Below the pieces are notes generated by a model. It saw only the letters and a program-made list of their open reading frames with translations, was not told the origin of the DNA and made no database searches. A stretch of DNA of 64,000 bases, taken from the NCBI RefSeq assembly GCF_040685555.1, contig NZ_JBFBIK010000025.1, positions 12,002-76,001 of the forward strand, read 5' to 3'. The stretch is from Sphaerisporangium sp040685555. GTDB taxonomy: Bacteria; Actinomycetota; Actinomycetes; Streptosporangiales; Streptosporangiaceae. Both the position numbers and the translations under genes were made by a program. This document shows positions 51,930-60,523 of the stretch, piece by piece; within the stretch, counting starts at the first letter, position 1, and every line of letters starts with the position of its first letter.

Positions 51930-52918
51930 TCAAGCGCCCGGTGTTCCTAGACGTCCAGGTGGTTCCATCCCGATATCGGCCGATGACTTGGCACCTCCGC
52001 GGAGCAGCAGAGCGATCAGGGCCAACACCGCAAGGGCAATGGACATCGTGAGCGCGATGTACCACCCATAGGCAAGGGAGATACGGAAACTCATCTCGAG
52101 GCCGCGCAGATCATCGACCGTCAGCATTCCGAAGTTGGGGTGCTTGCTGTGCAAGTCCCCCTGACGGATCTGGAAAGCGATGATCGACATGATGGCGATA
52201 CCACCGGGGATGGCCGCCCACGCGGCGGACAGGCGCTGGGTGAACTCATCGGTGATCGCGACGGCCAACGCGGCCACTGCCATGACGAGCGTGAGGACGC
52301 CCCAGATGGTGGCCAGCCCGGCTACTTCCACGTTGCCGAGAGGAATCTTCCGCTGCAGAACACCGACCTTCGCCCATGAAAGAACCGTCACCGCACCAAG
52401 TAACAGGGCCGCGACCGCGACCGCGCGCGCCATCGCCCGACGGCCTTTCCGGTGTGGCTCGTGACCGCCCGCCGTGAGGTCGGTCGGCATTACCAGCGTG
52501 GCCGGCAGGAACGCGGGAGACGAGGTCCGGGCGCCCTCGGTGAGGAGCGTCTCCGCCGTCGCGGAAGCCTCCTGGCCGCCGAGCAGACGCAGCAGGATGT
52601 TCCGTGCGGTGGGGCGCAGAGCCGGGTCCTTGGCAAGGCACGCGGCGACGACGAGTCACCCTCCACATCCGCATCCAGCACCCGGGCCGTGCAGAACGCC
52701 GCGACCCGTCGCGCGTGGGCCAGTTCCGCTGCGAATCGGTCGCGCGCTCTGGCGTCCCCGCTGAACCGGGCGTGGAGCAGCTTGACCGCCACGGGTTCCC
52801 CGTTCGAGTCCTCGCCCTGGTACACCGCGCCCTGGCCGCCTTCTCCGAGCAGCCCGACGAGCCGGTACTCCCCCAGGCGCCGAGGATCGCCGGTACGAAG
52901 CGGTTGCACCTTGCGCAT
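51930..52918 (-). pseudogene. Ser/Thr protein kinase gene with catalytic core deleted
   Basis: From ATG 52918 the frame encodes a clean kinase N lobe (RLGEYRLVGLLGEGGQGAVYQG, PVAVKLLHARF, RRVAAFCTARVLDADVEGD). At ~52650-52656 it jumps, in another frame, to the last kinase helix (VVAACLAKDPALRPTARNILLRLLG), so about 150 residues with the HRD, DFG and activation loop are gone and the frame shifts. The rest (51930-52490) is a ~4-TM membrane region (AVAVAALLLGAVTVLSW, GVLTLVMAVAALAVAI, GWYIALTMSIALAVLALIALLL). An ATG at 52490 could still allow that membrane part to be made as a 186-residue protein. Confidence 0.75.
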
Positions 52919-53014
52919 TTCCCCTCCATAGGCCGCAAGACGGACGCGACATTACCGGAGGCGATCACCATTCAGCCCCCTCTATGAGGTTCTCCTAGGC
53001 GGTCCGCGGCCCAG

Positions 53015-53989
53015 TCATCGGTCGGGGCCGGTGAGGCGGCGGTCGCCATGGGTGGTCACGACGTACACCTGCCAGTTGTAGTAGCCGTAGTAGTTCCTGA
53101 TGTCCCGCTTCATCTGGCGCGCGTGCAGCAGCACCGCGTCGACGTACGCCTGGGAGTGGTTGTAGGCGTACAGCGCGCGCCGGTAGTCGCGCGGGGCACC
53201 CGACGCGTGCAGGTAGTTGGCCGCCGCGAGCAGGGCATCCCTGGTGTCCTGGACGTCACCGCCCATCCCGTAGGCCTGCCACGTCCCCGGCATGAACTGC
53301 ATGGGTCCGAGGGCGCCCGTGTAGCTCGGTGACCTCACGCGGCCGAACTTGGTCTCGACGAACATCACCGCGGCCAGCACCTCCCACTCGACGCCGAACC
53401 GCCGCTCGGCCCGCCGGAAGTGGCCGAGCAGGGTATCGGCGGGCTCGGGAGGCTGGACGCGGAACTTCGCCGATCCGCTGATGGGCCGGGCGAGGGACAG
53501 TAGGTTCCGGATGGCCGTCACGTTGTCTTCCGCGTCCTTGGCCAGGGCCTTGGGCAGCCTGGCGTAGGTACGGGAAGCGGCCTTCGGATCGCGGGCCAGG
53601 TAGCGGTAGATGCGCTGCTGGTGCAGAGCCAGCAGCACCACCGGCTCGGGGGCGTGCCCCTCGGAGGGGTCCCCCTTGCGCACCCAGTCGTCCGTGGCCT
53701 GTCGAAGCCGCGCCACCGTACTGGTCAGGGAATCGGCCAGCCGCGACGGGTCCTTGGGGATGGCCGCGCCCGGGGAGGGCAGGGCCGGCGCCTGACGGGA
53801 GGGCTCCTTCGCCGACGGCGTAGCCGACTGCCCTGGCTGCGGCCGTGTCACGGTCTGGCGGGGAGCGGCCGACGAAACGGCGCCCTCCGAGCCGGCGCAC
53901 CCGGAGATCGAGACGGCCAGGCCGACCAGCGAGGCGACCAGCAACCTCCCCCGCGACCTGCCGCCCGAGGAGTGCTCATCGACGGGCAT
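53015..53989 (-). CDS. Lytic transglycosylase lipoprotein (SLT domain)
   Basis: 324 residues from ATG 53989; an upstream start at 54052 would lengthen the n-region. Lipoprotein signal with lipobox SISGC. A Pro/Ser/Gln-rich linker leads to the catalytic domain: VLAAVMFVETKFGRVRSPSYTGALGPMQFMPGTWQAYG, where the Glu in VETKFG is the catalytic residue and GALGPMQFMP is the SLT/MltB-like signature. It cleaves peptidoglycan glycan strands at the outer face of the membrane. Monocistronic. Confidence 0.9.
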   Translation of the reverse strand: MPVDEHSSGGRSRGRLLVASLVGLAVSISGCAGSEGAVSSAAPRQTVTRPQPGQSATPSAKEPSRQAPALPSPGAAIPKDPSRLADSLTSTVARLRQATDDWVRKGDPSEGHAPEPVVLLALHQQRIYRYLARDPKAASRTYARLPKALAKDAEDNVTAIRNLLSLARPISGSAKFRVQPPEPADTLLGHFRRAERRFGVEWEVLAAVMFVETKFGRVRSPSYTGALGPMQFMPGTWQAYGMGGDVQDTRDALLAAANYLHASGAPRDYRRALYAYNHSQAYVDAVLLHARQMKRDIRNYYGYYNWQVYVVTTHGDRRLTGPDR

Positions 53990-54177
53990 CGTCCTCCTCC
54001 CCGTCTGGTGGCGACGTCCCGGCCATGCGTTCCCAGCGTGCTGATCCTTCATCGATCACAACGTACGCGCAGCGCCGCGATTCTCGGAGCATGTGCTGGC
54101 CATCGACCCTAATTTGAGCACTTCGATGCGGGGCGTTCCCGACGGTTCACTCCTTTCTCCCGGCTCGATCGCCTGGA

Positions 54178-54360
54178 TTATCGCGGTGGTTGTCGCCCGA
54201 ATGCCGGTGCCGAGGACGGCGGGTCGTCGCACAGGGCGTCGATGAGCCGCTGGCCGGCGACGGGGGCGTTGGCGCTGCTGATCAGAACGGCCGGCAGAAC
54301 CCGCTGCTTGGCCGAGCGCGACGGGACGGCCCGGCCGTCGATCGCGATGTCGAGCATGAC
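54178..54360 (-). pseudogene. N-terminal fragment of SARP/AfsR-type regulator
   Basis: About 60 codons reading VMLDIAIDGRAVPSRSAKQRVLPAVLISSANAPVAGQRLIDALCDDPPSSAPA, which matches the start of the SARP winged helix (VDGRxVxLxxxKQRxLLAxLLxxANxxVxxxRLIDALWGDxPPxSA). A stop follows after divergent residues, so the effector-binding and BTAD parts are absent. A remnant rather than a working regulator. Confidence 0.6.
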
Positions 54361-54589
54361 CGATCGGGTGGGAGCATCCAACCGCTCAGCGGACGCGGTC
54401 ACCCGGTGCCCGGAGGCGCGTCGGGACATATGCCGCTTTGTAGGAACTGAGCTCCTCAGATGTGAGGCCTCGTGGCCGGCGGCCGGTCCTGTCAGGCCGG
54501 CCGACCCTACTTCGCGTGATGGGCGGCTTCGGGTGCCTCGCTGAGGATGAGTTCGGCCCCGATCGCGCGACTCGCTAGCCTGAGTCACG

Positions 54590-55744
54590 ATGAACCGTTT
54601 GACGACGTCGAGAGGTGAGTTCGACCTCACCCGCTTCCCCCAAGATCCCCGTGACCCGCTTCGCGCCTGGGACGCCGCCGACGAGTACCTGCTGCGGCAC
54701 CTCGAAGGAATCGACGGCGAACCGGCCGACCTGTCGGGCACCGTGGTCGTGCTCGGCGACCGGTGGGGTGCTCTGGTCACCGCGATCGCCGATCACCGTC
54801 CCGTGCAGGTCACCGACTCCTACCTCACCCAGGAGGCGACCCGGGCGAACCTGAGCCGCAACGGGGTCGCCGAAGACGCGGCGCGGCTCTCCACGACCAT
54901 GGACACGCCGCCGCCCCGGATCGATGTGTTGCTGATCCGGGTGCCCAAGAGCCTCGCCCTTCTTGAGGACCAACTGCACCGTCTCGCACCCCACGTGCAC
55001 GCGGGCACCGTGGTCGTCGGCGCGGGTATGGTCACCGAGATCCACACCTCGACGCTGAAGCTGTTCGAACGAATCCTCGGGCCGACCAAGACGTCACTGG
55101 CGGCGAAGAAGGCACGGCTCATCTTCTGCTCACCGGACCCTCGGCTCTCACGGACCGCCAGCCCGTGGCCGCGAAGCTACGCGCTGCCCGCCGGCATCGG
55201 AGCGGTCTCCGGCCTGACCGTCACCAACCACGCGGGCACCTTCTGCGCCGACCGCCTCGACATCGGCACCCGCTTCTTCCTGCAGAACCTCCCACCGCTG
55301 CATGGCCGCGAGCACGTCGTGGACCTGGGCTGCGGCAACGGCGTGATCGGGCTCGCCGCGGCCCTGGCCGACAGCGAAGCCGACGTGACGTTCATCGACG
55401 AGTCCTACCAGGCGCTGGCTTCGGCGGAGGCCACATTCCGGGCCAATGTGGATGGGGGCACCAGGGCAACGTTCCTGGCGGCCGACGGCATGTCCGGTGT
55501 ACCGGCAGGGACGGTGGACCTGGTGCTGACCAACCCCCCGTTCCACACGCACCGCGCGAGGACCGACGCGACGGCCTGGCGCATGTTCAACGGGTCACGC
55601 GCCGCACTACGCCGCGACGGCGAGCTGTGGGTGGTCGCCAACCGGCACCTCGGCTACCACGTGAAGCTGCGCCGGCTCTTCGGCAACTGCGAGGTCGCCG
55701 CGAGCGACCCCAAGTTCGTGGTCCTGCGAGCCGTAAAACGCTGA
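54590..55744 (+). CDS. rlmG: 23S rRNA (guanine-N2)-methyltransferase, RlmG-like
   Basis: 384 residues, close to the size of E. coli RlmG. A degenerate N-terminal methyltransferase-like domain is followed by the active one: VVDLGCGNGVIGLAAAL (motif I), VTFIDESYQALASAEATFRAN and the catalytic NPPFH in LVLTNPPFHTHRARTDATAWRMF. It should methylate a guanine of 23S rRNA; RsmC is the nearest relative with a different target. Symbol assigned by family resemblance. Confidence 0.82.
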   Translation: MNRLTTSRGEFDLTRFPQDPRDPLRAWDAADEYLLRHLEGIDGEPADLSGTVVVLGDRWGALVTAIADHRPVQVTDSYLTQEATRANLSRNGVAEDAARLSTTMDTPPPRIDVLLIRVPKSLALLEDQLHRLAPHVHAGTVVVGAGMVTEIHTSTLKLFERILGPTKTSLAAKKARLIFCSPDPRLSRTASPWPRSYALPAGIGAVSGLTVTNHAGTFCADRLDIGTRFFLQNLPPLHGREHVVDLGCGNGVIGLAAALADSEADVTFIDESYQALASAEATFRANVDGGTRATFLAADGMSGVPAGTVDLVLTNPPFHTHRARTDATAWRMFNGSRAALRRDGELWVVANRHLGYHVKLRRLFGNCEVAASDPKFVVLRAVKR

Positions 55745-55834
55745 CACCGGCGACTGCCGCCATTGCTGGTGGCAGGTTCCGGCGGTGCGGTTCAACGGCT
55801 GGTGTGGCCTGTGGAGATAGGACAGATTGGTTCC

Positions 55835-56578
55835 ATGCAACGCCAGTTCATCAGCCATCTCGCCCATCGAGACCATCCCATCGCCGCGCCCGTCTCCGGC
55901 GCGCACGTGACCCGCCTGCTGCGCCGGGCCCGGCTGCCCGAGGGGGCGAGAATCCTCGATCTTGGCTGCGGTGAGGCGGCCTGGACGCTGCGTGCGCTGG
56001 CGCTCTACGAGGACGCGACCGCCGATGGCGTCGACATCTCCATCGACGCGCTCAAGGCGGCCGAGGCGAACGCGGAGATCCAGGGCGTCTGGGAGCGCAT
56101 CCGGCTACACGAGAGGTCGGCCGTCGACTTTCCTGTGGCCGAGCAGTACGACCTCGTGGTCTGCGTCGGGGCGACGCACGCGTTCGGCGGACTCGGCCCC
56201 ACCGTCGGCCACGTACGGCGCTACCTGCGGCCGAACGGGCTGGCGCTGATCGGCGAAGGGTTCTGGGAGCGCGAGCCGACGCCGGAGGCGCTCACACGGC
56301 TGGGCGCCGAGCCGTCGGAGTTCCTCGACCTACCGGGTACCGTCGCCGCCGCCGAGTCCGCCGGTTTCGACACGGTCTACGGGTACACCAGCGACCTGTC
56401 CGAATGGGACGAATACGAGTGGTCCTGGACGGGGACGCTCCTGCGCTGGGCCAACGAGAACCCTGGCCCGGACGCCGACGCGGCCAGAGCGGCCGCCTTG
56501 GAGCACCGCGACATGTGGCTGCACGGCTACCGGGGAATCCTGGGCTTCGTCACCCTCCTGCTCCAGCGGACAGGCTGA
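55835..56578 (+). CDS. SAM-dependent methyltransferase (class I)
   Basis: 247 residues from ATG 55835; upstream in-frame starts add sequence without domain character. Motif I is RILDLGCGEAAWTLRAL, motif II ADGVDISIDAL, then YDLVVCVGATHAFGG and VRRYLRPNGLALIGEGFW. The last 60 residues are Trp-rich and helical (SEWDEYEWSWTGTLLRWANEN). Small-molecule type with unknown substrate. Follows the RlmG gene by 90 bases. Confidence 0.85.
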   Translation: MQRQFISHLAHRDHPIAAPVSGAHVTRLLRRARLPEGARILDLGCGEAAWTLRALALYEDATADGVDISIDALKAAEANAEIQGVWERIRLHERSAVDFPVAEQYDLVVCVGATHAFGGLGPTVGHVRRYLRPNGLALIGEGFWEREPTPEALTRLGAEPSEFLDLPGTVAAAESAGFDTVYGYTSDLSEWDEYEWSWTGTLLRWANENPGPDADAARAAALEHRDMWLHGYRGILGFVTLLLQRTG

Positions 56579-56689
56579 CCGGACGCAAGTCAGGGGTGGG
56601 GGTGTCGTCCGGCTCCTGTGCCGAGGGTGCCGCGAAATCCAGCGTGACCGTCGTCAACGCAGCCGGGCTCGCTGGCGGCCACCGTGACG

Positions 56690-56853
56690 CGAGAGCCCGC
56701 ATCCACCAAGCCCAGCACCTGCTGGAAACCACCGACCACACCGTCGAACGCATCGGCACCCAGGTCCGTTTCGCCTCCCCCACCGCTTTCCTTGACCGCT
56801 TCAAGCGGGTCACAGGTGTCAGTCCTCACACTTACCGGCGCACATTCCGCTGA
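56690..56853 (+). pseudogene. C-terminal remnant of AraC/GlxA-type regulator
   Basis: The last ~55 codons of a frame ending at 56853 read ARIHQAQHLLETTDHTVERIGTQVRFASPTAFLDRFKRVTGVSPHTYRRTFR, the second helix-turn-helix of AraC-family (GlxA-like) regulators. The ligand domain and first HTH are absent; upstream is only intergenic or methyltransferase sequence. Its 3' end overlaps the convergent GH10 gene by 35 bases. Confidence 0.7.
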
Positions 56854-58105
56854 GCTCGGCTGCGACCTCGCCCGCCGCGTCCAGTGTGAAGGTCGCCGAC
56901 CTTCCGGCCGCGGACACCTCGTAGTCGCCGAGGAACCCGCTGAACCGGACGCGGCCACCGTCGTCGGTAACCAGCGTCGTGGGCGAGAGCCACCACTCGC
57001 CCTTGATCAGCGAGTGCAGCGCGTCGTACGCCGGCTTCGGCGTGCCGTCGGCACGGACGAAGCCGCCCGGGGCGCCGAGCCAGCCGCCGTCCTGGAAGCC
57101 CCAGTAGGTGGACGCCTCCACGGCCGCGTGCGACAGCAGCGTCCGGTAGTGGCGGGAGATCTCGTCGGCCTGCCGGGCCTCGCCCTCCGGCGTCGACGGC
57201 CATTCGGGGATCTGGTAGTCGTTCAGGTCGACGATCTCCTCCGGCATGAGGTGCCCGGACACGATCGTCGTCTCGGTGAAGTGGATGGGCAGCCCGTACC
57301 GGGCGAAGCGGTCGATGACGGAGAGGGTTTTCTCCTCCCCCCAGTAGCCCTGGTGCATGTGGCTCTGCAGCCCGAGCGCGTCGATCCGGATGCCCGCCTC
57401 GAGGACACCCTCGATCAGGCACTCGTACGCGGCCGACATGTCGAAGTCGTTCAGCAGCAGCGTCGCCGTCGGGCCGGCCTCCCGTGCCGCCTCGAAGACC
57501 ATCCTGATCATCGGGATGCGGCCCATCTCCCGGCAGATGCGGGTGACGCCGTTGTCGTACTTGTCGAAGATCGGCATGATGACGACCTCGTTGATGACGT
57601 CCCACATATCGATGACCCCGGCGAAGTCGGTCATCTCGCGCTTGATCCGTGCCACCTGCTCGCGGGCGATCTCGGCGTTCGGCAGGCCCATCAGCCAGTC
57701 GGCGCTCACGGTGTGCCAGGCCAGCGGGTGGCCCTTCACCAAGAACCCCCGGTCCCGGAACCAGTGCGCGAGCTTCAGCATGCGCTCGGTCTCCGGCCCG
57801 CCACGCTCGGGCTCGAACCGGCCCCAGTAGAAGGGCAGCGTGGTGAAGTTGAACAGGCCGAGGAAGCGGCCGGCGAGCCGTTCGTCCTCGGGGACGGCGG
57901 GATCGTCGGGCGAGCCCCCTCCGTCCCCCCTCGGCGGGACGAGGTCGCCACCTGTGCAGCCGAACAGGAAACGGTGGTCCCGCTGTGCGACGACCACCTC
58001 CCGTCCGGCGAACAGCGCACCGTCCGCCGTGACGGTGAGCGTGACGTCGGCGATTCGATGCTTAAGGACCGGATCGAGGGTGGAGGGCCGGGCATGTGAC
58101 GTCAT
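56819..58105 (-). CDS. Endo-1,4-beta-xylanase, GH10, no signal peptide
   Basis: 428 residues from ATG 58105 (ATG 58114 and a longer frame to 58168 are possible). TIM-barrel signatures: GHPLAWH, acid/base Glu173 in WDVINE, the LLLNDFD strand, LGLQSHMHQG and nucleophile Glu278 in HFTETTIVSG. The retaining GH10 mechanism is clear. No Sec or Tat signal is present, so it is probably cytoplasmic, acting on imported xylo-oligosaccharides. An extra N-terminal domain (~60 residues) and a C-terminal beta domain (LVTDDGGRVRFSGFLGDYEV) flank the barrel. Confidence 0.9.
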   Translation of the reverse strand: MTSHARPSTLDPVLKHRIADVTLTVTADGALFAGREVVVAQRDHRFLFGCTGGDLVPPRGDGGGSPDDPAVPEDERLAGRFLGLFNFTTLPFYWGRFEPERGGPETERMLKLAHWFRDRGFLVKGHPLAWHTVSADWLMGLPNAEIAREQVARIKREMTDFAGVIDMWDVINEVVIMPIFDKYDNGVTRICREMGRIPMIRMVFEAAREAGPTATLLLNDFDMSAAYECLIEGVLEAGIRIDALGLQSHMHQGYWGEEKTLSVIDRFARYGLPIHFTETTIVSGHLMPEEIVDLNDYQIPEWPSTPEGEARQADEISRHYRTLLSHAAVEASTYWGFQDGGWLGAPGGFVRADGTPKPAYDALHSLIKGEWWLSPTTLVTDDGGRVRFSGFLGDYEVSAAGRSATFTLDAAGEVAAELSGMCAGKCED

Positions 58106-58151
58106 GCCCGCCATTGTGACGGGACCCGTCCCGGCAGATCCCGGGAAGAGT

Positions 58152-58214
58152 TCGCGAGATCGCCGCATGGGCGATGCTGACGGTTGCGGCTAGAGCGTGA
58201 ACGGAGATCAACCC
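58152..58214. repeat. 63-base repeat, copy A (toxin-gene fragment)
   Basis: Matches 60313-60375 at 57 of 63 positions without gaps. The second copy is inside the RelE-like toxin gene, so this copy is a detached toxin fragment upstream of the xylanase gene. Confidence 0.85.
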
Positions 58215-58429
58215 ACTGGCGGATGCCCGATCAGAATGCTCCGCATCAGCGCAGCAGCCTTCTCCCACAGATCTGGACAAGCGTCGTCACCGACACTCTC
58301 GATGGCGACCACCATCGCGGAGTTGACGCTCTGGGCGTCATCACCGGCGATCTGCTTGATCTGCTCGTACGTCTCATCCGGCAGCCGAAGCCGCGTCTCG
58401 GCCGCCGCACAAGCCGAGCCGTCCGACAC
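58208..58429 (-). CDS. Ribbon-helix-helix-like small protein, possibly antitoxin remnant
   Basis: 73 residues from GTG 58429; the start is uncertain because the frame stays open to 58555. The core ETRLRLPDETYEQIKQIAGDDAQSVNSAMVVAIES is a ribbon-helix-helix (Arc-type) DNA-binding unit as in many antitoxins. The following ~27 residues are unrelated to known partners. Directly downstream lies a 63-base fragment of a RelE-like toxin gene, so this may be the antitoxin of a broken module. Confidence 0.5.
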   Translation of the reverse strand: MSDGSACAAAETRLRLPDETYEQIKQIAGDDAQSVNSAMVVAIESVGDDACPDLWEKAAALMRSILIGHPPVG

Positions 58430-58633
58430 GGTCTGCTGGCACGTCGATGGCTTCGCGGCATCGAGCGTCACAGCACGAGGGGCCGCGAGTTCCGGCAACC
58501 GCCCCCACTCTCGCCAACAAGCAGTGCGGCACCGACGAGCGTGTATGGGCGTCAATGGCGACCGGGCGTGGTGGAGTTAGGCGGGTGGCGCCACCACCGC
58601 GTCGATCGCATCGGAAACCGGTAGCCTCGCAGG

Positions 58634-59053
58634 GTGAAAGGCACTTCCCGCCCCCGTAGCACGTCGCCGCGCACCGGCGCGGAGCCCTGCCCCTGCGCCC
58701 TGCCCGCCGCCTACAGCGAGTGCTGCGGCCGGTTTCATGCCGGGCACGCCGCGCCGACGGCGGAGGCGCTCATGCGCTCGCGGTTCGCCGCGTTCGCGGT
58801 CAAGGACGAGGCCTACCTGCTCCGTACCTGGCACCCCACCACCCGGCCGGGACGCGTCGACTTCGAGCGGGGCTTGCGCTGGATCGGCTTGGAGATCGAG
58901 CACGTCTCCGAGGGGAGCCCCTTCCACACCACCGGCACCGTCACCTTCCGTGCCAACTACACCTTCCGCGGAAAGCCCGGAGTGCTGCGCGAGCAGAGCC
59001 GGTTCGCCCGGTATGAGGGCGCCTGGGTCTATCTCGACGCCATAGCGGACTGA
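58634..59053 (+). CDS. YchJ family protein (UPF0225)
   Basis: 139 residues from GTG 58634. The N terminus carries the SEC-C-like zinc motif CPCALPAAYSECCGRFH; the NTF2-like body includes TAEALMRSRFAAFAVKDEAYLLRTWHPTTRP and FRANYTFRGKPGVLREQSRF. A widespread family of unknown biochemical role. Monocistronic. Confidence 0.92.
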   Translation: MKGTSRPRSTSPRTGAEPCPCALPAAYSECCGRFHAGHAAPTAEALMRSRFAAFAVKDEAYLLRTWHPTTRPGRVDFERGLRWIGLEIEHVSEGSPFHTTGTVTFRANYTFRGKPGVLREQSRFARYEGAWVYLDAIAD

Positions 59054-59387
59054 ACACCCACGCTCCCCAGTGATCGACCGCGCACACTCGCCTCTCACCA
59101 CGACCACTCTGGCAGCGCGCGGATACCCGCTCGCGGACGCGGTCAACCTATGGGCGGCGCCTGATCGCGGTCTCACGGGGGGTGGTCGGGCCGTCGCCGA
59201 CTCGATCCAGCCGCTCGGCCAGCAGGGCGCTCGGTGTCGGTGAGCATTGTCGGCTTCGGTGTGACGTGCGTATCGAGAACACGAGAGCGCGATCGGCTCG
59301 GTCCTCCGGCGGGCGTACGGTGCGGCCGGGTGGGCGCCCTCGCGTAGGCTCGTCGTCTCATTCGACGCGCCGCGACGAGGATCAGCC
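59054..59387. other. Gap without recognised gene
   Basis: About 330 bases between ychJ and the broken GNAT gene. Short open frames occur on both strands, but none has a domain, start and ribosome site that agree. No structured repeat was seen. Confidence 0.4.
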
Positions 59388-59914
59388 ATGCGTAGCAGCA
59401 CCAGGGTCCGCCTGATCGAGCCCACCGACGCCGCCCCGATAGCCGCGCATCGGATGCGGGACTTCGAGGCTTTCCGGCCGTGGGAACCCGAGCAGCCGGC
59501 CGACTTCTTCACCCCAGAGGGCCAGGCGGAGCGGATCGACGGCCTGCTGGCGGATACCGGGCCGGCGAGGTCTGGCCGGGCGTGGTGCTCGCCGACGACC
59601 AGGTGATCGGGCAGATCACCGTCGGAGGCATTCTGCCGCAGCCGCACCTGCGCCGCGGCTCCGTCGGTTACTGGATCGCCAGCGTCGCCCAGAATCAAGG
59701 GCACGCCGGGCACGCCGTCGGGCTTGTACTCCGGGTGATGACGGACGAGCTCGGGTTGCACCGCGCCGAGGCGTCCACCAATCTGGAGAATCTGCCGTCG
59801 CAGCGGGTGCTGCGCCGCAATGGGTTCAGCCCGTACGGCGTCGCGCACTCCTCGATCTTTCTCGACGGGAGCTGGCGGGATGGGCTGCTGTGGGAGCGGG
59901 TCTTCGACGACTGA
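59388..59914 (+). pseudogene. GNAT acetyltransferase with frameshift
   Basis: From ATG 59388 the frame encodes the N-terminal part of a RimJ-like GNAT (TRVRLIEPTDAAPIAAHRMRDFEAFRPWEP, EGQAERIDGLLAD). At ~59551-59557 the homology moves to another frame (YRAGEVWPGVVLADDQVIGQITVGGIL, RGSVGYWIASVAQNQGHA, LENLPSQRVLRRNGFSPYGVAHSSIFLDGSWRDGLLWERVF), consistent with loss of one base. Both halves are otherwise well preserved, so this is either a recent mutation or a sequencing error. Confidence 0.75.
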
Positions 59915-59977
59915 CCTAGACGACCGGCCATGTGTAGACAAATGACCTACGTAGCCGGTCGCACACTCCGCCATGTC

Positions 59978-59993
59978 GTTGTCGATCGACAAC
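59978..59993. repeat. 16-base perfect palindrome
   Basis: GTTGTCGATCGACAAC is fully self-complementary. It lies in the gap between the GNAT pseudogene and the first msrA remnant and has no obvious adjacent promoter. It might be a protein-binding or recombination site. Confidence 0.5.
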
Positions 59994-60042
59994 AAGGACG
60001 TAGCTAATTAGAGCATCGCGAACAGCACGGAGACCTCCCGGT

Positions 60043-60160
60043 TCACTCGCCGGCGGGCGCCAGGCCGATCGGGCAGCTCACGCCCGTGCCGCCGATGCTG
60101 CAGTAGCCGCTCAGCACCTTGAAAAGAAACTGCTGGTGGTAGCACTCCGCTTCGCGGAGC
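60043..60160 (-). pseudogene. 3' remnant of msrA (copy 1)
   Basis: About 39 codons ending at the TGA at 60043 read EAECYHQQFLFKVLSGYCSIGGTGVSCPIGLAPAGE, the C-terminal segment of peptide-methionine (S)-S-oxide reductase. The catalytic GCFWG region is absent. It lies 10 bases after the RelE-like toxin stop. A CTCCGC-TTC-GCGGAG hairpin marks its upstream edge. Confidence 0.7.
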
Positions 60161-60169
60161 AATAGTCGG

Positions 60170-60523
60170 CTATTCGGTGTCTTTGGGGTGCCGAGGCGAT
60201 GCATAGATCACCCAGATAGTGCGAGTGACATCATCGATGGCATAGCGGACGCGCCCGCCGCTGGTGACCTCGAATTCCCACTGCTCCAACTCCTTGCCGT
60301 TGTGACGATGAGTCGCGAGATCGCCGCGTAGGCGATGCTGACGGTCGTGGCTGGAGCGTGAACGGGGATCAACCCGCAGCACCTCGAAGCACCGGCGCGT
60401 ATTGGCCAAGGCATGACGGCACAGCTCCTCCCAGCCCCTGACCGCTTCGCCGGTACCGAACCGGACATCCCACTCGCCATCCGGCGGTGGCACCGTAACC
60501 CGATCTCCACGCTTCGGGCTCAT
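60170..60523 (-). CDS. RelE-like toxin of a type II TA module
   Basis: 117 residues. WDVRFGTGEAVRGWEELCRHALANTRRCFEVLRVDPRSRS...HRLRGDLATHRHNGKELEQWEFEVTSGGRVRYAIDDVTRTIWVIYASPRHPKDTE matches the RelE/ParE-like mRNA interferase fold seen in actinobacterial modules (basic helix, then the RxRYxID strand and the closing HPKxTE). Its ATG overlaps the antitoxin stop (ATGA). It would cleave mRNA at the ribosome when free. Part of it is duplicated at 58152-58214. Confidence 0.8.
   Translation of the reverse strand: MSPKRGDRVTVPPPDGEWDVRFGTGEAVRGWEELCRHALANTRRCFEVLRVDPRSRSSHDRQHRLRGDLATHRHNGKELEQWEFEVTSGGRVRYAIDDVTRTIWVIYASPRHPKDTE
60313..60375. repeat. 63-base repeat, copy B (inside toxin gene)
   Basis: In-gene copy of the repeat also found at 58152-58214 (57/63 identical, same orientation). 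It covers the middle of the RelE-like coding sequence. Confidence 0.85.

Noticed and set aside
51721..52071. 116-residue plus-strand ORF
   Set aside because: Overlaps the kinase remnant on the other strand and shows no recognisable domain or good start.
54361..54780. Long N-terminal extension of the SARP fragment frame
   Set aside because: Residues upstream of the SARP match are Arg/Ser-rich and lie opposite the start of the RlmG gene.
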